Assembly (NCBI RefSeq): GCF_900078365.1
Contig: NZ_LT598653.1
Coordinates: 496,001 to 560,000 of the forward strand
Length of the DNA stretch: 64,000 nt
Reading direction: 5' to 3'
Source of the DNA: an uncultured Sphingopyxis sp.
Lineage (GTDB): Bacteria; Pseudomonadota; Alphaproteobacteria; Sphingomonadales; Sphingomonadaceae
The position numbers and the translations under genes are program-made. Every line of letters starts with the position of its first letter. Position 1 is the first letter of the stretch. The notes below the pieces were generated by a model, which worked only from the letters and a program-made list of their open reading frames with translations, made no database searches and was not told the origin of the DNA. This document shows positions 1 through 9,400 of the stretch, one piece after another.

Positions 1-1
1 G

Positions 2-313
2 GGGGAAGCAGGGCTGACGCCGCAACAGCATCAGGCACTGCTCGCGATCCGGGCGGCGGACCCCGACAGTGCGACGGTCGGATATGTGGCGCAGCGCCTG
101 CTCGTGAAGCCGCACACCGCCTCCGGACTGATCGACCGGCTCGAAGCGATCGGCCTCGTCCGGCGCGAGCCCGCACCATTGGATCGGCGGCGTGCGCTGC
201 TGCGGCTCACGCCCCGGGCGACCGAAATATTGTCGGGCCTCTCCTCGGCGCATCGGGAAGAGATACGCCGGCTCCAGCCCCTGCTTGTCGAGCATCTGAC
301 CCGCTTGACATAA
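2..313 (+). CDS. MarR-family transcriptional regulator, 5' end cut off by the window
   Basis: The reading frame is open from base 2 and stops at 313, so only the last ~103 residues are present. The visible part has a winged-helix pattern: a recognition-helix stretch (VAQRLLVKPHTASGLIDRLE), then the wing segment with the RREPAPLDRRRALLRLT pattern usual for MarR proteins, then a C-terminal dimerisation helix. MarR proteins bind palindromic operators as dimers and are commonly released by small phenolic or lipophilic ligands. The ligand and targets cannot be read from this fragment. The next gene lies 120 bases downstream on the same strand. Confidence 0.8.
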   Translation, partial: GEAGLTPQQHQALLAIRAADPDSATVGYVAQRLLVKPHTASGLIDRLEAIGLVRREPAPLDRRRALLRLTPRATEILSGLSSAHREEIRRLQPLLVEHLTRLT

Positions 314-433
314 ACGCCGCGGCACCTTGGCCCGGTCGGCTCGCCGCGTCCGCGGCACGGCCGGACAACATGCTGTTTGGCGCGGGGCCGCACGATACGG
401 CACGGGGACATCGCTGTTCGAGAGGAGCGTCCC

Positions 434-982
434 ATGTCCAAATTTTTCGGCCTTCTTGCCGCGTTATGCTTCGTCGGCACGGTGATGTCCGCCATCCCTC
501 CCGCTCAGGCGCAAGAGGCGGCGCGATCCGCTGCGCTGACGCCCGGCACCAAAGTCTATGATCAGAATGGCGAAGAGATCGGCCGGATCGTCAAGGTGGA
601 GGGCGACAGGGTGGCGGTCGCGGTCAATGGCAGCGGGCTGGTGGTATCGAAGGGCGCCTTTCTGATGACCGGAAAGGGGCCGGCGCTGAAAGCGCCGAAA
701 GCGAAAATCTTCGCGGTGCTGAAGGAGGCGGAGGCCGATGCGGCAGCGGTCGACGAAGCGTTGAAGCCGGGAGCCGAAGTGCGCAGCGCCGATGGCGCGG
801 CGGTGCTCGGCAAGGTCAAGGCGATGGCGCCGCAAGGCGCGGTGCTGATCACCCGCGAAGGCAATATCACCATGCCGCGCGCGGCGTTTTTCCTGTCGGA
901 CAAGGGATTGGCGGTAAAGGTTACCAAGGAGCAGTTCGTCGCGGGCGTCCGGGCGGCGCGCGCGCAAAAAAAAGGCAGCTGA
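434..982 (+). CDS. Secreted protein with two PRC-barrel-like halves, unknown function
   Basis: A 182-residue protein. I chose ATG 434 because GAGAGGAGCG lies just before it and because it places an N-terminal signal peptide (MSKFFGLLAALCFVGTVMSA, with cleavage likely after AQA) at the start; an upstream ATG at 377 would add an unlikely leader. The mature part contains two similar beta-rich halves, roughly residues 38-95 and 110-165. Each begins with a G-x-V-x-x-x-x-G-x-x-(I/L)-G-(R/K)-(I/V) pattern that resembles PRC-barrel proteins. It is probably periplasmic. The family is recalled from pattern only and no role is assigned. Confidence 0.7.
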   Translation: MSKFFGLLAALCFVGTVMSAIPPAQAQEAARSAALTPGTKVYDQNGEEIGRIVKVEGDRVAVAVNGSGLVVSKGAFLMTGKGPALKAPKAKIFAVLKEAEADAAAVDEALKPGAEVRSADGAAVLGKVKAMAPQGAVLITREGNITMPRAAFFLSDKGLAVKVTKEQFVAGVRAARAQKKGS

Positions 983-1063
983 GCAAGACAGGTATAATCG
1001 CCCCGGGAAACCCCGGAAAAGTAAGGGTTTCGGAGCCCTATGAAAGCTTGTGAAACAAGAAAG

Positions 1064-1138
1064 TGGCTCCCCGGGTAGGATTCGAACCTACGACCGATCG
1101 ATTAACAGTCGATTGCTCTACCGCTGAGCTACCGAGGA
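1064..1138 (-). tRNA. tRNA-Asn (GTT anticodon)
   Basis: On the minus strand the sequence folds as a 75-nt tRNA. The acceptor arm is TCCTCGG paired with CCGGGGA (one T-G wobble), the D-arm carries AGCTCAGCGGTAGAGC, the anticodon loop CTGTTAA gives GTT, the T-arm carries GGTTCGAATCC, and the 3' CCA is encoded. It lies downstream of nadK on the same strand with an 82-base gap. Confidence 0.97.
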
Positions 1139-1220
1139 ACACGCCGCCGATGCGGGCAAGGCGGTCCCTTTGCCGCCAACCGATATAATTATCAAGAGGC
1201 TTTCGGCGGCTTTGTCACTC

Positions 1221-1991
1221 TCAGACGACAAATTGTTCCATCGCGATGCGTTCGTCGAGGCCCTGGTCGGGATCGAACAGCAAAGTCAGCGGCCGGCTGC
1301 GGTCGGTGGTCACCAATACCGTCTTCACGTCGCGAATTTCGCGCTGGTCGGCGACCGCGCTGACCGGGCGTTTCGCGGCCTCGCGGACGTTGAAGCGGAT
1401 GCTCGTCGATTCGGGGACGAGCGCGCCGCGCCAGCGCCGCGGGCGGAAAGGGCTGATCGGCGTGATCGCGAGCATCGCCGAATCGAGCGGCAGAATCGGG
1501 CCGTTGGCGCTGAGGTTGTAGGCGGTCGATCCGGCGGGGGTCGAGACGAGCACGCCGTCGCACGCCAACTCCTCGAGCATCGTCCTCTCGTTGATCATCA
1601 CCTCGAGCTTCGCCGCCTGGCGCGTTTCGCGGAGCAGCGAGATTTCGTTGATCGCGGGCAAAATGTGCCGCTCGCCGCTGATCGTCGTGATGTCGCCCGA
1701 CAGCGGATGGATCAGATAGGGACGTGCCGCCGCGATGCGGTCGAGCAGCCCCTCGACGCGAAACTCGTTCATCAGAAAGCCGATCGTGCCGCGGTTCATC
1801 CCGAAGACGGGGAGGCTGCGGCGCTGGTCGAGCAACTGGTGCAGCATGTGCAGCAGGAACCCGTCGCCGCCGAGCGCGATCAAAAGGTCGGCCTCGGCCA
1901 GCTCGACGAAATCGTAGAGCGGGCGCAGGTCGGCCTCCGCTTCCATGGCCGCGGGCGCGTTCGACGCGACGAGTGCGATCTTGCGTTGCAT
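1221..1991 (-). CDS. nadK: NAD kinase
   Basis: A 256-residue cytoplasmic enzyme that phosphorylates NAD+ to NADP+. It shows the family signature in order: GGDGFLLHML near residue 41 (GGDG nucleotide motif), NEISLLRE near 115, and STPAGSTAYNLSANGPILP near 150. The length is typical of the short alphaproteobacterial form, which lacks the N-terminal extension. The start at 1991 is preceded by GGGGACCAGG. It lies 24 bases behind moaA on the same strand and is probably cotranscribed with it. Confidence 0.95.
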   Translation of the reverse strand: MQRKIALVASNAPAAMEAEADLRPLYDFVELAEADLLIALGGDGFLLHMLHQLLDQRRSLPVFGMNRGTIGFLMNEFRVEGLLDRIAAARPYLIHPLSGDITTISGERHILPAINEISLLRETRQAAKLEVMINERTMLEELACDGVLVSTPAGSTAYNLSANGPILPLDSAMLAITPISPFRPRRWRGALVPESTSIRFNVREAAKRPVSAVADQREIRDVKTVLVTTDRSRPLTLLFDPDQGLDERIAMEQFVV

Positions 1992-2015
1992 CCTGGTCCC
2001 CTCGCGGACGGCCTG

Positions 2016-3038
2016 TCAGCCGCCCGTTGCACTCATATGACGCGCGACCGCCGGTTTGGACTTTCGTTCGATATGAAAGTCATGCGCGCGGGGTTTGCCA
2101 GCCAAAGCGCGATCGATCAAGCCGTCGACATCGCCGCCGTCGCGGAGCGCAGCGCGCAGATCGACATGATCGTCCTGGCCGAGGCACATATAGATGCGGC
2201 CCTCGACGGTCAGGCGGATGCGGTTGCACGTCGCGCAGAAATTGTCGCTGAGCGGCGTGATCAGGCCGAGCGTCACCGGGCTGTCCTCGACCGCGAAATA
2301 GCGCGCGGGGCCGCCGGTGCGTTTGTCGACCGGATAGATGGCGCGCACCTCGCGCAGCGGCGCGACGAAATGGTGGAGCGGGATGTAGTGATCGCTGCGG
2401 TCGCTCTCGATCTCACCGAGCGGCATCGTCTCGATCAGCGTGAGGTCGCAGCCCGCCGCCGCGCAATAGTCGAGCATCGGGAGCAGCTGATCCTCGTTGA
2501 GCCCGGCGAGCGCGACCATGTTGATCTTGACCGCGAGCCCCGCGCTGCGCGCCGCGTCGATCCCGCGCAGCGCGACATCGAGATCGCCGACGCGCGTGAT
2601 GTGCCGGAACGCCGCCGGATCGAGCGTGTCGAGGCTGACGTTGATCCGGCGGACGCCCGCCGCCGCAAGCATCGGCGCATGTTCGGCGAGCCGCATCGCG
2701 TTGGTGGTCAGCGTCAGTTCGTCGAGCCCGTGGCCGATCAGCGCGCCGAGGCGCGTCGCGAGCGTGTCGATCCCGCGCCGCACGAGCGGCTCGCCGCCGG
2801 TGAGGCGGATGCGGCGGACGCCGCGCGCGACGAAGCGGGCTGCGAGCTCGGCCATTTCCTCGATGCTGAGCACCGCCGACTTGGGCAGGAAGGCCATGTC
2901 TTCGGCCATGCAGTAACGGCAACGCAAGTCGCAGCGATCGGTCACCGACAGGCGCAAGTAGCTGATCCGCCGGCCAAGTCCGTCGATCAGGGGCGCCGGC
3001 GACGCGGCGTAGTGAGATAATGGGACAGCCACGGACAT
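2016..3038 (-). CDS. moaA: GTP 3',8-cyclase (molybdenum cofactor biosynthesis)
   Basis: A 340-residue radical-SAM enzyme that converts GTP to 3',8-cyclo-GTP, the first step of molybdopterin synthesis. The N-terminal cluster motif CDLRCRYC (C-x3-C-x2-C), a GGEPLVRR segment and the second cluster CATCNRIRL...C are all visible. The chain ends in the invariant Gly-Gly tail needed for activity in the family. I chose ATG 3038 over an in-frame upstream ATG (3092), which would overlap the divergent gene. No other moa genes are in the window. Confidence 0.95.
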   Translation of the reverse strand: MSVAVPLSHYAASPAPLIDGLGRRISYLRLSVTDRCDLRCRYCMAEDMAFLPKSAVLSIEEMAELAARFVARGVRRIRLTGGEPLVRRGIDTLATRLGALIGHGLDELTLTTNAMRLAEHAPMLAAAGVRRINVSLDTLDPAAFRHITRVGDLDVALRGIDAARSAGLAVKINMVALAGLNEDQLLPMLDYCAAAGCDLTLIETMPLGEIESDRSDHYIPLHHFVAPLREVRAIYPVDKRTGGPARYFAVEDSPVTLGLITPLSDNFCATCNRIRLTVEGRIYMCLGQDDHVDLRAALRDGGDVDGLIDRALAGKPRAHDFHIERKSKPAVARHMSATGG

Positions 3039-3091
3039 ATTGTGGTGCAAAAGGCACGAACTTGGCAAGGAAAGCCTGTTAGGAAGGCGCA

Positions 3092-4285
3092 ATGAATCGC
3101 CTGTCCGAATCCCTGTTCACCTGCGCCCGCAAACTCGAAGCCATGCACGCCCGGTACGACGCCGACGTCGGCGTCATTCTGGTTCAGGTCGACCAGATGG
3201 CGCGCATCAACAACAGCGCCGGGACGGCGACGGGCGATTCGGTGCTCGACGAGATCGGGCGGCGGCTCGAAAATTTCGCGAGCGACGAATTCGGTCAGGG
3301 ATCGTGCGTCGACCGGCTCGACGGGCCGCGCTTCCTGATCGTGCCCGCGACGCCGCTGTCGCTCGGCGCGCTTCGCGCGCAGGAACGCGCGCTGCACGTC
3401 GCGCTCGCCGAGCCGATCGTCGGCGATCCGCACGGCCGCCTGTCGATCCGCATCGCCGCGGCGCTGATCACGCAGGGTGAATCGGTCGCCGAGCAGCTGC
3501 GCGCCGCGGGCGACCAACTCGCGCGGCCGGCGTCGGCGCGCGACGGCGTGATGGTCCGCGCCGCGCTCGCGCGCAACGAGGTCGTGATCCATTATCAGCC
3601 GCAATATGACGTCGCGACCGGCGAGATGACCGGGGTCGAGGCGCTGCTGCGCTGGCAGCATCCCGAGCTCGGGCTGCTCGGCGCCGGGCCGCTGGTGACC
3701 GCGGCGCGCGCCGCGCGGCTCGAATGCGAGCTCACCGAACATGCGCACCGCGTCGCGCTCGCCGAAATGGCGACATGGCCGCGGGCGCTTGCCAAGCTGC
3801 GCGTTTCGCTCAACATCACCGCCGCCGATCTCGGCGACCCCGAATTCGCCGGGCGCTTCGCGGCAATGGCGAAAGCGGCGAAGGTCGACCCCGACCGGCT
3901 GACGCTCGAACTCACCGAACAGGCGATGCTGAGCGACCCGGCGAGCGCCGCCGACCAGCTCGCGCAGATCCGCGCGCTCGGCGTCGCGGTCGCGATCGAC
4001 GATTTCGGCACCGGCTATTCCAGCCTGTCGCTGCTCGCGCGGTTGCCGATCGACTATCTCAAGATCGACAGCGGTTTCACCCGCACGATCGACGGCAGCG
4101 ACCGCGACCGCATCGTTGTGCGCGCGATCGTCGACCTGGCGCGCGCGCTCGGGCTGCTCGTGGTGGCCGAGGGGATCGAGAATGAGCGGCAATTGGCGCG
4201 CTTGTCGGAGCTCGGCGTCGCGACCTGGCAGGGGTTTCTCAAGTCGGGGCCGGTTCCGGCCGGCGATCTGGCGGCGCTGCTGTAG
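3092..4285 (+). CDS. EAL-domain cyclic-di-GMP phosphodiesterase with degenerate GGDEF domain
   Basis: A 397-residue protein with no membrane segment. Residues 1-150 look like a GGDEF fold, but the active-site motif is replaced by RLDGPRF, so cyclase activity is unlikely. Residues 160-395 form an EAL domain with the catalytic set intact: EALLRW, N in LNITAADL, ELTE, DDFGTGYSS, LKID, VVAEGIE and QGF. In the family these bind two metal ions and hydrolyse c-di-GMP to pGpG. The usual QGYLFGKP end is altered to QGFLKSGP. It is divergent from moaA with 53 bases between the start codons. Confidence 0.9.
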   Translation: MNRLSESLFTCARKLEAMHARYDADVGVILVQVDQMARINNSAGTATGDSVLDEIGRRLENFASDEFGQGSCVDRLDGPRFLIVPATPLSLGALRAQERALHVALAEPIVGDPHGRLSIRIAAALITQGESVAEQLRAAGDQLARPASARDGVMVRAALARNEVVIHYQPQYDVATGEMTGVEALLRWQHPELGLLGAGPLVTAARAARLECELTEHAHRVALAEMATWPRALAKLRVSLNITAADLGDPEFAGRFAAMAKAAKVDPDRLTLELTEQAMLSDPASAADQLAQIRALGVAVAIDDFGTGYSSLSLLARLPIDYLKIDSGFTRTIDGSDRDRIVVRAIVDLARALGLLVVAEGIENERQLARLSELGVATWQGFLKSGPVPAGDLAALL

Positions 4286-4373
4286 GCGGTCGGCCGCGCG
4301 GGCTGCGGCGGGTACGTGGACGGCGTTAACGCGCCTTTCAACCTTCGATCTTATCGCGCGGCGCGGGGGTTTT

Positions 4374-5231
4374 ATGGCCGTCGCACGACATGGCACAACG
4401 ATATGGGGCTCGACGCACGGCGATCGATTCGCCGACGCCTATCCGCTCGCGTCCGCGACGCTGCGCCATCGACTTGCCGATCACCCGCTGTTCACGCTGC
4501 CCGCACTCGCCGACGCCGCGGGGAAGCTTCCCGCGAGCGATGTCGAACGGCGTGTCGCGGATGCGGCCAACGGCTGCGATTTCGCGATGGCGAGCGCGGG
4601 GGAGGCCAGTGTCGGCGACAGCGTGCGGGCGATCGCCACCGGCCGGCAATGGGTCATGCTGCGCGGAATCGAGCGGCTGCCGCATTATCGCGAGGTGCTG
4701 CCCCCGCTGATGGCCGACCTCGACGGGGCGATCGTCCCGCGGACCGGGGCCAGACGCTCGCTCCGCGCGTTCATCTTCGTCTCGGCGCCCGGCACGCTGA
4801 CACCATTTCACTTCGATGCCGAGTATAATATCCTGTTCCAGATCGCGGGCGACAAGGCGTTCGCGACCTATCCGTCATCGCCGCCCTTCCTGTCGCTCGC
4901 CAACCGCGAGGCGCATCACCGGGCGGGCGAAAATATGCTGCCATGGCGGCCCGAGTTCGAGGCCGCGGCAACGATACACCATCTGGCGCCGGCCGATGCG
5001 CTCTATGTTCCTTATTCGGCGCCGCACTGGGTGCGCGCCGGCGCGTCGGCGTCGATTTCGCTGTCGGTGACCTGGCAAAGCGACTGGAGTCTTGCGGCGG
5101 CGGAGGCGCTGGCGGTCAACCCGCTGCTGCGCCGGATCGGCCTTGGCACGTCGCGTCCGCCGGCCTGGACGGAGCGGCCGCGACTGCGCGCGCTTGCCGC
5201 GCGCGCCGCGCGCCGTGTGGGGCTCTTATGA
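4374..5231 (+). CDS. Cupin-like (JmjC-type) domain protein
   Basis: A 285-residue protein. The segment PFHFDAEYN near residue 148 supplies the H-x-D part of a 2-His-1-carboxylate iron site. The later histidine-containing strand VPYSAPHWVRAG near residue 219 could give the third ligand. This is the arrangement of cupin_8/JmjC-like 2-oxoglutarate oxygenases; substrate unknown. The ATG at 4374 follows a G-rich stretch. Its stop overlaps the next start (ATGA at 5228-5231), so the two are probably translationally coupled. Confidence 0.75.
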   Translation: MAVARHGTTIWGSTHGDRFADAYPLASATLRHRLADHPLFTLPALADAAGKLPASDVERRVADAANGCDFAMASAGEASVGDSVRAIATGRQWVMLRGIERLPHYREVLPPLMADLDGAIVPRTGARRSLRAFIFVSAPGTLTPFHFDAEYNILFQIAGDKAFATYPSSPPFLSLANREAHHRAGENMLPWRPEFEAAATIHHLAPADALYVPYSAPHWVRAGASASISLSVTWQSDWSLAAAEALAVNPLLRRIGLGTSRPPAWTERPRLRALAARAARRVGLL

Positions 5232-6400
5232 TCCACCATGATTTCGCCAGCGACCTCCGCGCCGGAATTGCGGCGGCGGGCGAGACGGTGAGCGCGAACG
5301 GCGGCGATACCGTCCGGCTGCTGCGCTGGGCCGACCTCGGACCATGCGACCACGCCCGCTGGACGCAATTGTCGGATCGGGCGGGGGCGGCGAACGTCTT
5401 TGCCCAGCACTGGTTCATGGATGCCGCGCTGCGCCATTGCGCGGCACCCGACGATGTCCGTATCGCCATAGCGGCCGACGCGGCGGGACGCTGGATCGGT
5501 TTGTTGCCGCTGGTCCGCGCGCCGCGCTTCGGGCGCTGGCCGGTCGCGAATTGGCGGACGTGGACGGCGACCAACCAGTTTCTGGGCGCGCCTTTGGTGT
5601 TGCCGCGCGCCGCTTTCCGCTTCTGGCGCTTGTTGCTCGATCATTTCGATGCGCATGCCGACGGGGCGCTGCTCATCCATTGTCACCAGTTCGCCGCCGA
5701 CAATCCCGTTGCCGCCGCGCTTGTCGGCCTGTGCGCCGACGACCGGCGGCCGCTGCATCTTGTCAATCGCTTCGACCGCCCGGCGCGCCGGCCCGGAAGC
5801 GAGGCGGCGCCCGACGCCAAGGCGGCGTCGCGCGCCCGCAGCCTGGCGCGGCGGCTCGAACGCGATCATGGCCCGGTGCGATACGAGATGCTGGGCCAGG
5901 GCGACGACGCGCAGCCGTGGATCGATGCGTTCCTCGCGCTCGAAGGCGCGGGGTGGAAAGGGCGCGCGGGGAGCGCGATCGGCTGCGCGCCGGACACCGA
6001 GGCGCTGTTCCGCGAGGTGGTGCGCGAAGGGCAGCGGCGCGGCCAGCTTCGTATCGCGCGGTTGACGACTGCTGGCGGCGTGGCCGCGATGTCGAGCTGG
6101 TTCGTTTCCGGGAAACGCGGGTTCGGGTTCAAGATGACCTATGACGAGGCGCTGCGAAGCTATGCGCCGGGATTGTTGTTGATGCGTTATGTGGCCGAAC
6201 AGGTCGGCGCCGAGCCCGACACGTTCTTTGACACCTGTGCGTCGCCCGGCGCGCATAGCGGCGGCGCCTTCTGGCGTGACCGCCGTACGATGTTCGACTG
6301 CGCGATCGCCATCGGCACGCCGCGACGGCGGCGCCTGTTTTCCGGCCTGATGCGCGCGCGCGAAGCGGTGCGACGCCGATCGGCTGGGCCGGCTGCCTAG
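5228..6400 (+). CDS. GNAT-fold acetyltransferase, BioF2/CelD-like
   Basis: A 390-residue protein resembling the Acetyltransf_6 (CelD/BcsL-like) family, a double GNAT fold found in polysaccharide and aminoacyl-transfer enzymes. Typical segments are FAQHWFMDAAL near residue 58, FLALEGAGWKGRAG near 238, and a C-terminal core where YAPGLLLMRYVAEQ marks the acyl-donor region. The start overlaps the stop of the cupin-like gene by four bases. The stop overlaps the convergent mfd stop (CTAG at 6397-6400). The acyl donor and acceptor cannot be read. Confidence 0.75.
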   Translation: MIHHDFASDLRAGIAAAGETVSANGGDTVRLLRWADLGPCDHARWTQLSDRAGAANVFAQHWFMDAALRHCAAPDDVRIAIAADAAGRWIGLLPLVRAPRFGRWPVANWRTWTATNQFLGAPLVLPRAAFRFWRLLLDHFDAHADGALLIHCHQFAADNPVAAALVGLCADDRRPLHLVNRFDRPARRPGSEAAPDAKAASRARSLARRLERDHGPVRYEMLGQGDDAQPWIDAFLALEGAGWKGRAGSAIGCAPDTEALFREVVREGQRRGQLRIARLTTAGGVAAMSSWFVSGKRGFGFKMTYDEALRSYAPGLLLMRYVAEQVGAEPDTFFDTCASPGAHSGGAFWRDRRTMFDCAIAIGTPRRRRLFSGLMRAREAVRRRSAGPAA

Positions 6401-9400
6401 GCGATCTGCCGCGCCAGCTTCCCCAATCCCTTCGACAGTTGCAGCGCCCCGTTGAGGCGCGCGCCGGTGCTGACCCAATCGCCGCTGACTGACAGCCTGT
6501 TGTCGGGGCGGATACGCGCCCGGCCCTTCAGCCGCTCGACATAGGCGATCAGCCCGGGGACGTTCGCGAACTGGTCGCCATGGAAGCTGACCAGCGCGCC
6601 CTTGGTGCCGACGTCGAGCTTGGCGATGCCGGCGGCCTTGGCGTTCGCCTTGATCTCCATCAGCTGGATCAGGTTCGCGGTTTCGGGCGGCAGCGGGCCG
6701 AAACGGTCGATCATTTCGGCCGCGAAGCCGTCGAGCGCGGCGCGATCCCCGGCCTCGTTGAGGCGGCGATAGAGCGCCATGCGCAGCGGCAGGTCGGGAA
6801 CATAATCCTCGGGGATCAGGATCGGCGCGTCGACGGTGATGACGGGCGACAAGGCTTCGCGCGGGGGCGCGGCGCCCATGCCCTCGGCCTTGGCGACGAG
6901 GATCGCCTCCTCGAGCATCGACTGGTAGAGTTCGAAACCGACCTCGCGGATATGCCCCGACTGCTCGTCGCCGACGAGATTGCCCGCGCCGCGAATGTCG
7001 AGATCGTGGCTCGCGAGCTGAAAACCCGCGCCCAGCGTGTCGAGGTCGCCGAGCAGCTTGAGGCGTTTTTCGGCGGTGTCGGTGATCGCGCCGCCTTCGA
7101 GCGTGGTGAGATAGGCGTAAGCGCGCGTCTTCGACCGCCCGACGCGGCCGCGGAGCTGGTAGAGCTGCGCGAGGCCGAAGCGGTCGGCACGGTGGACGAT
7201 CAGCGTGTTCGCGCTCGGAATATCGAGCCCGCTTTCGACGATCGTGGTCGAGACGAGCACGTCATATTTGCGGTCGTAGAAGGCGCTCATCCGCTCCTCG
7301 ACCTCGCCCGGCGCCATCTGGCCGTGCGCGACGACATATTTGATCTCGGGCACCCGCGTGCGCAGGAATAGCTCGATGTCGGGCAGGTCCTTGATCCGCG
7401 GGGTGACGAAGAAGCTCTGCCCGCCGCGATCATGCTCGCGCAGCAGCGCCTCGCGGATCACGACGGGATCCCACGGCGCCACGTAAGTCCGCACCGCCAG
7501 GCGGTCGACGGGAGGCGTCTGGATGACCGAAAGCTCGCGCAGGCCCGACATCGCCATCTGCAGCGTGCGCGGAATCGGGGTCGCGGTGAGGGTGAGGACG
7601 TGGACGTCGGCCTTGAGCTGCTTCAGCCGCTCCTTGTGGACGACGCCGAAACGCTGTTCCTCGTCGACGATGACGAGGCCGAGATTCTTGAACTCGACCG
7701 CCTTGGCGATCACCGCATGGGTGCCGACGACGATGTCGATCTGGCCGCTCGCCAGCCCATCGCGCGTCTTTTGCGCTTCGGCGGCGGGAACGAGGCGCGA
7801 CAGGCGGCCGATGTTGACCGGGAAGCCTTTGAAGCGTTCGACGAAATTGCTGTAATGCTGGCGCGCGAGCAGGGTGGTCGGGACGACCACGGCAACCTGC
7901 ACCCCCGCCATCGCGGCGACGAAGGCGGCGCGCAGCGCGACATCGGTCTTGCCGAAACCGACGTCGCCGCAGACGAGCCGGTCCATCGGGCGCCCCGACG
8001 CCATGTCGGCGAGCACGTCGCCGATCGCGCGGTCCTGATCGTCGGTTTCCTGATAGGGGAAGCGGTCGGCGAAGGCGGGATAGGCGGCGTCCTGCGCTAG
8101 CAATTCGCCCGAACGCAGCGCGCGCTGCGCCGCGGTCGCGAGCAGTTCGCCCGCGATCTCGCGGATGCGCTCCTTCATTCGCGCCTTGCGGCGCTGCCAC
8201 GCTTCGCCGCCCAATTTGTCGAGGCCGACGCCCTCGCTCTCGCCGCCGTAGCGCGACAGGACGTCGAGATTTTCGACCGGGACGTAGAGCTTGTCGCCGC
8301 CCGAATAAGTGAGCGCGACGCAGTCGTGCGGGCTGCTGCCGACCGGTATCTGGGTCAGGCCTTCATAGCGGCCGATACCATGATCGAGGTGGACGACGAG
8401 GTCGCCGACGCTGAGCGTCGCGAGTTCGGCGAGGAAGGCGTCGGCGCTCTTGCGGCGCTTCTGCCGCCGGACGAGGCGTTCGCCGAGAATATCCTGTTCG
8501 GTGAGCAGGCTGATCGCATCGGAGGCGAAGCCATGGTCGAGGGGGAGGACGATCAGGGCGACATGATCCCTTTCCCGCTTGCGGGAGGGGCTAGGGGTGG
8601 GCTTGTCCGCAGATGACGGTTGAGCCGTCTGCCCACCCCCGACCCCTCCCGCAAGCGGGAGGGGAGAGGAAACGCCCAATGCCTCCTGCCACGTATCGAC
8701 CTGCGCCAACCCATCGACGCCATGCTCTTTCAGCAACCCTGCCAATCGTTCGCGCGCACCGCCCGAATAGCTCGCGATGATCGTGCGCCGTCCCTTGCGG
8801 CGCTCGTCCGACAAATGGTCCGCGACCTTCGCATAGACATTTTCGTCGGCGGTCCGCTCGGGCGTGAAATCGCGCGCGGCGAAACTTTCGAGGTCGACCA
8901 CGGTCGCCGAGGGGGGGACGTCGAAGGGGGTGACGATATGGATCGGGCGCTCTTTTGCCGCTCCGGCCCATTCCGCCTCGGTCAGATAGAGTGTCTCGGG
9001 CGCTAGCGGGCGATAGCTCCCCGGCGATTCGCGCTCGGCGGCGACGCGGTTCGCATGGTAATCGGCGATCGCGGCGAAGCGCGTCTCGGCGGTCGCCTCG
9101 GTGCGGTGGCCGCGCAGTACCGGGGTCGCGGGGTCGATATGGTCGAACAGTGTCGCGAGCCGCTCCTCGAACAAGGGCAGCCAATGGTCCATGCCCGCCT
9201 GCCGCCGCCCGTCGCTCACCGCCTGATAGAGCGGATCGCCGGTTGCCTGCGCGCCGAACAATTCGCGATAGGCCGAGCGGAAGCGCTTGATCGTCGCTTC
9301 GTCGAGCAGGGTTTCGCTGGCCGGGAGCAGTTGCAACGCCTTGGCGGGGCCGAGGCTGCGCTGGTCGGCGGGGTCGAAGCGGCGGATGCTCTCGATCTCG

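Noticed and set aside
983..1063. Terminator or small RNA next to tRNA-Asn
   Set aside because: Hairpins such as CCGGG-GTTT-CCCGG and AGGGTTTCGGAGCCCT are present but short and without a clear T-run, so I did not annotate them.
1170..3020. Long forward reading frame opposite nadK and moaA
   Set aside because: It is Arg- and Ala-rich with no family pattern and lies antisense to two clear genes; it is an artefact of high GC.
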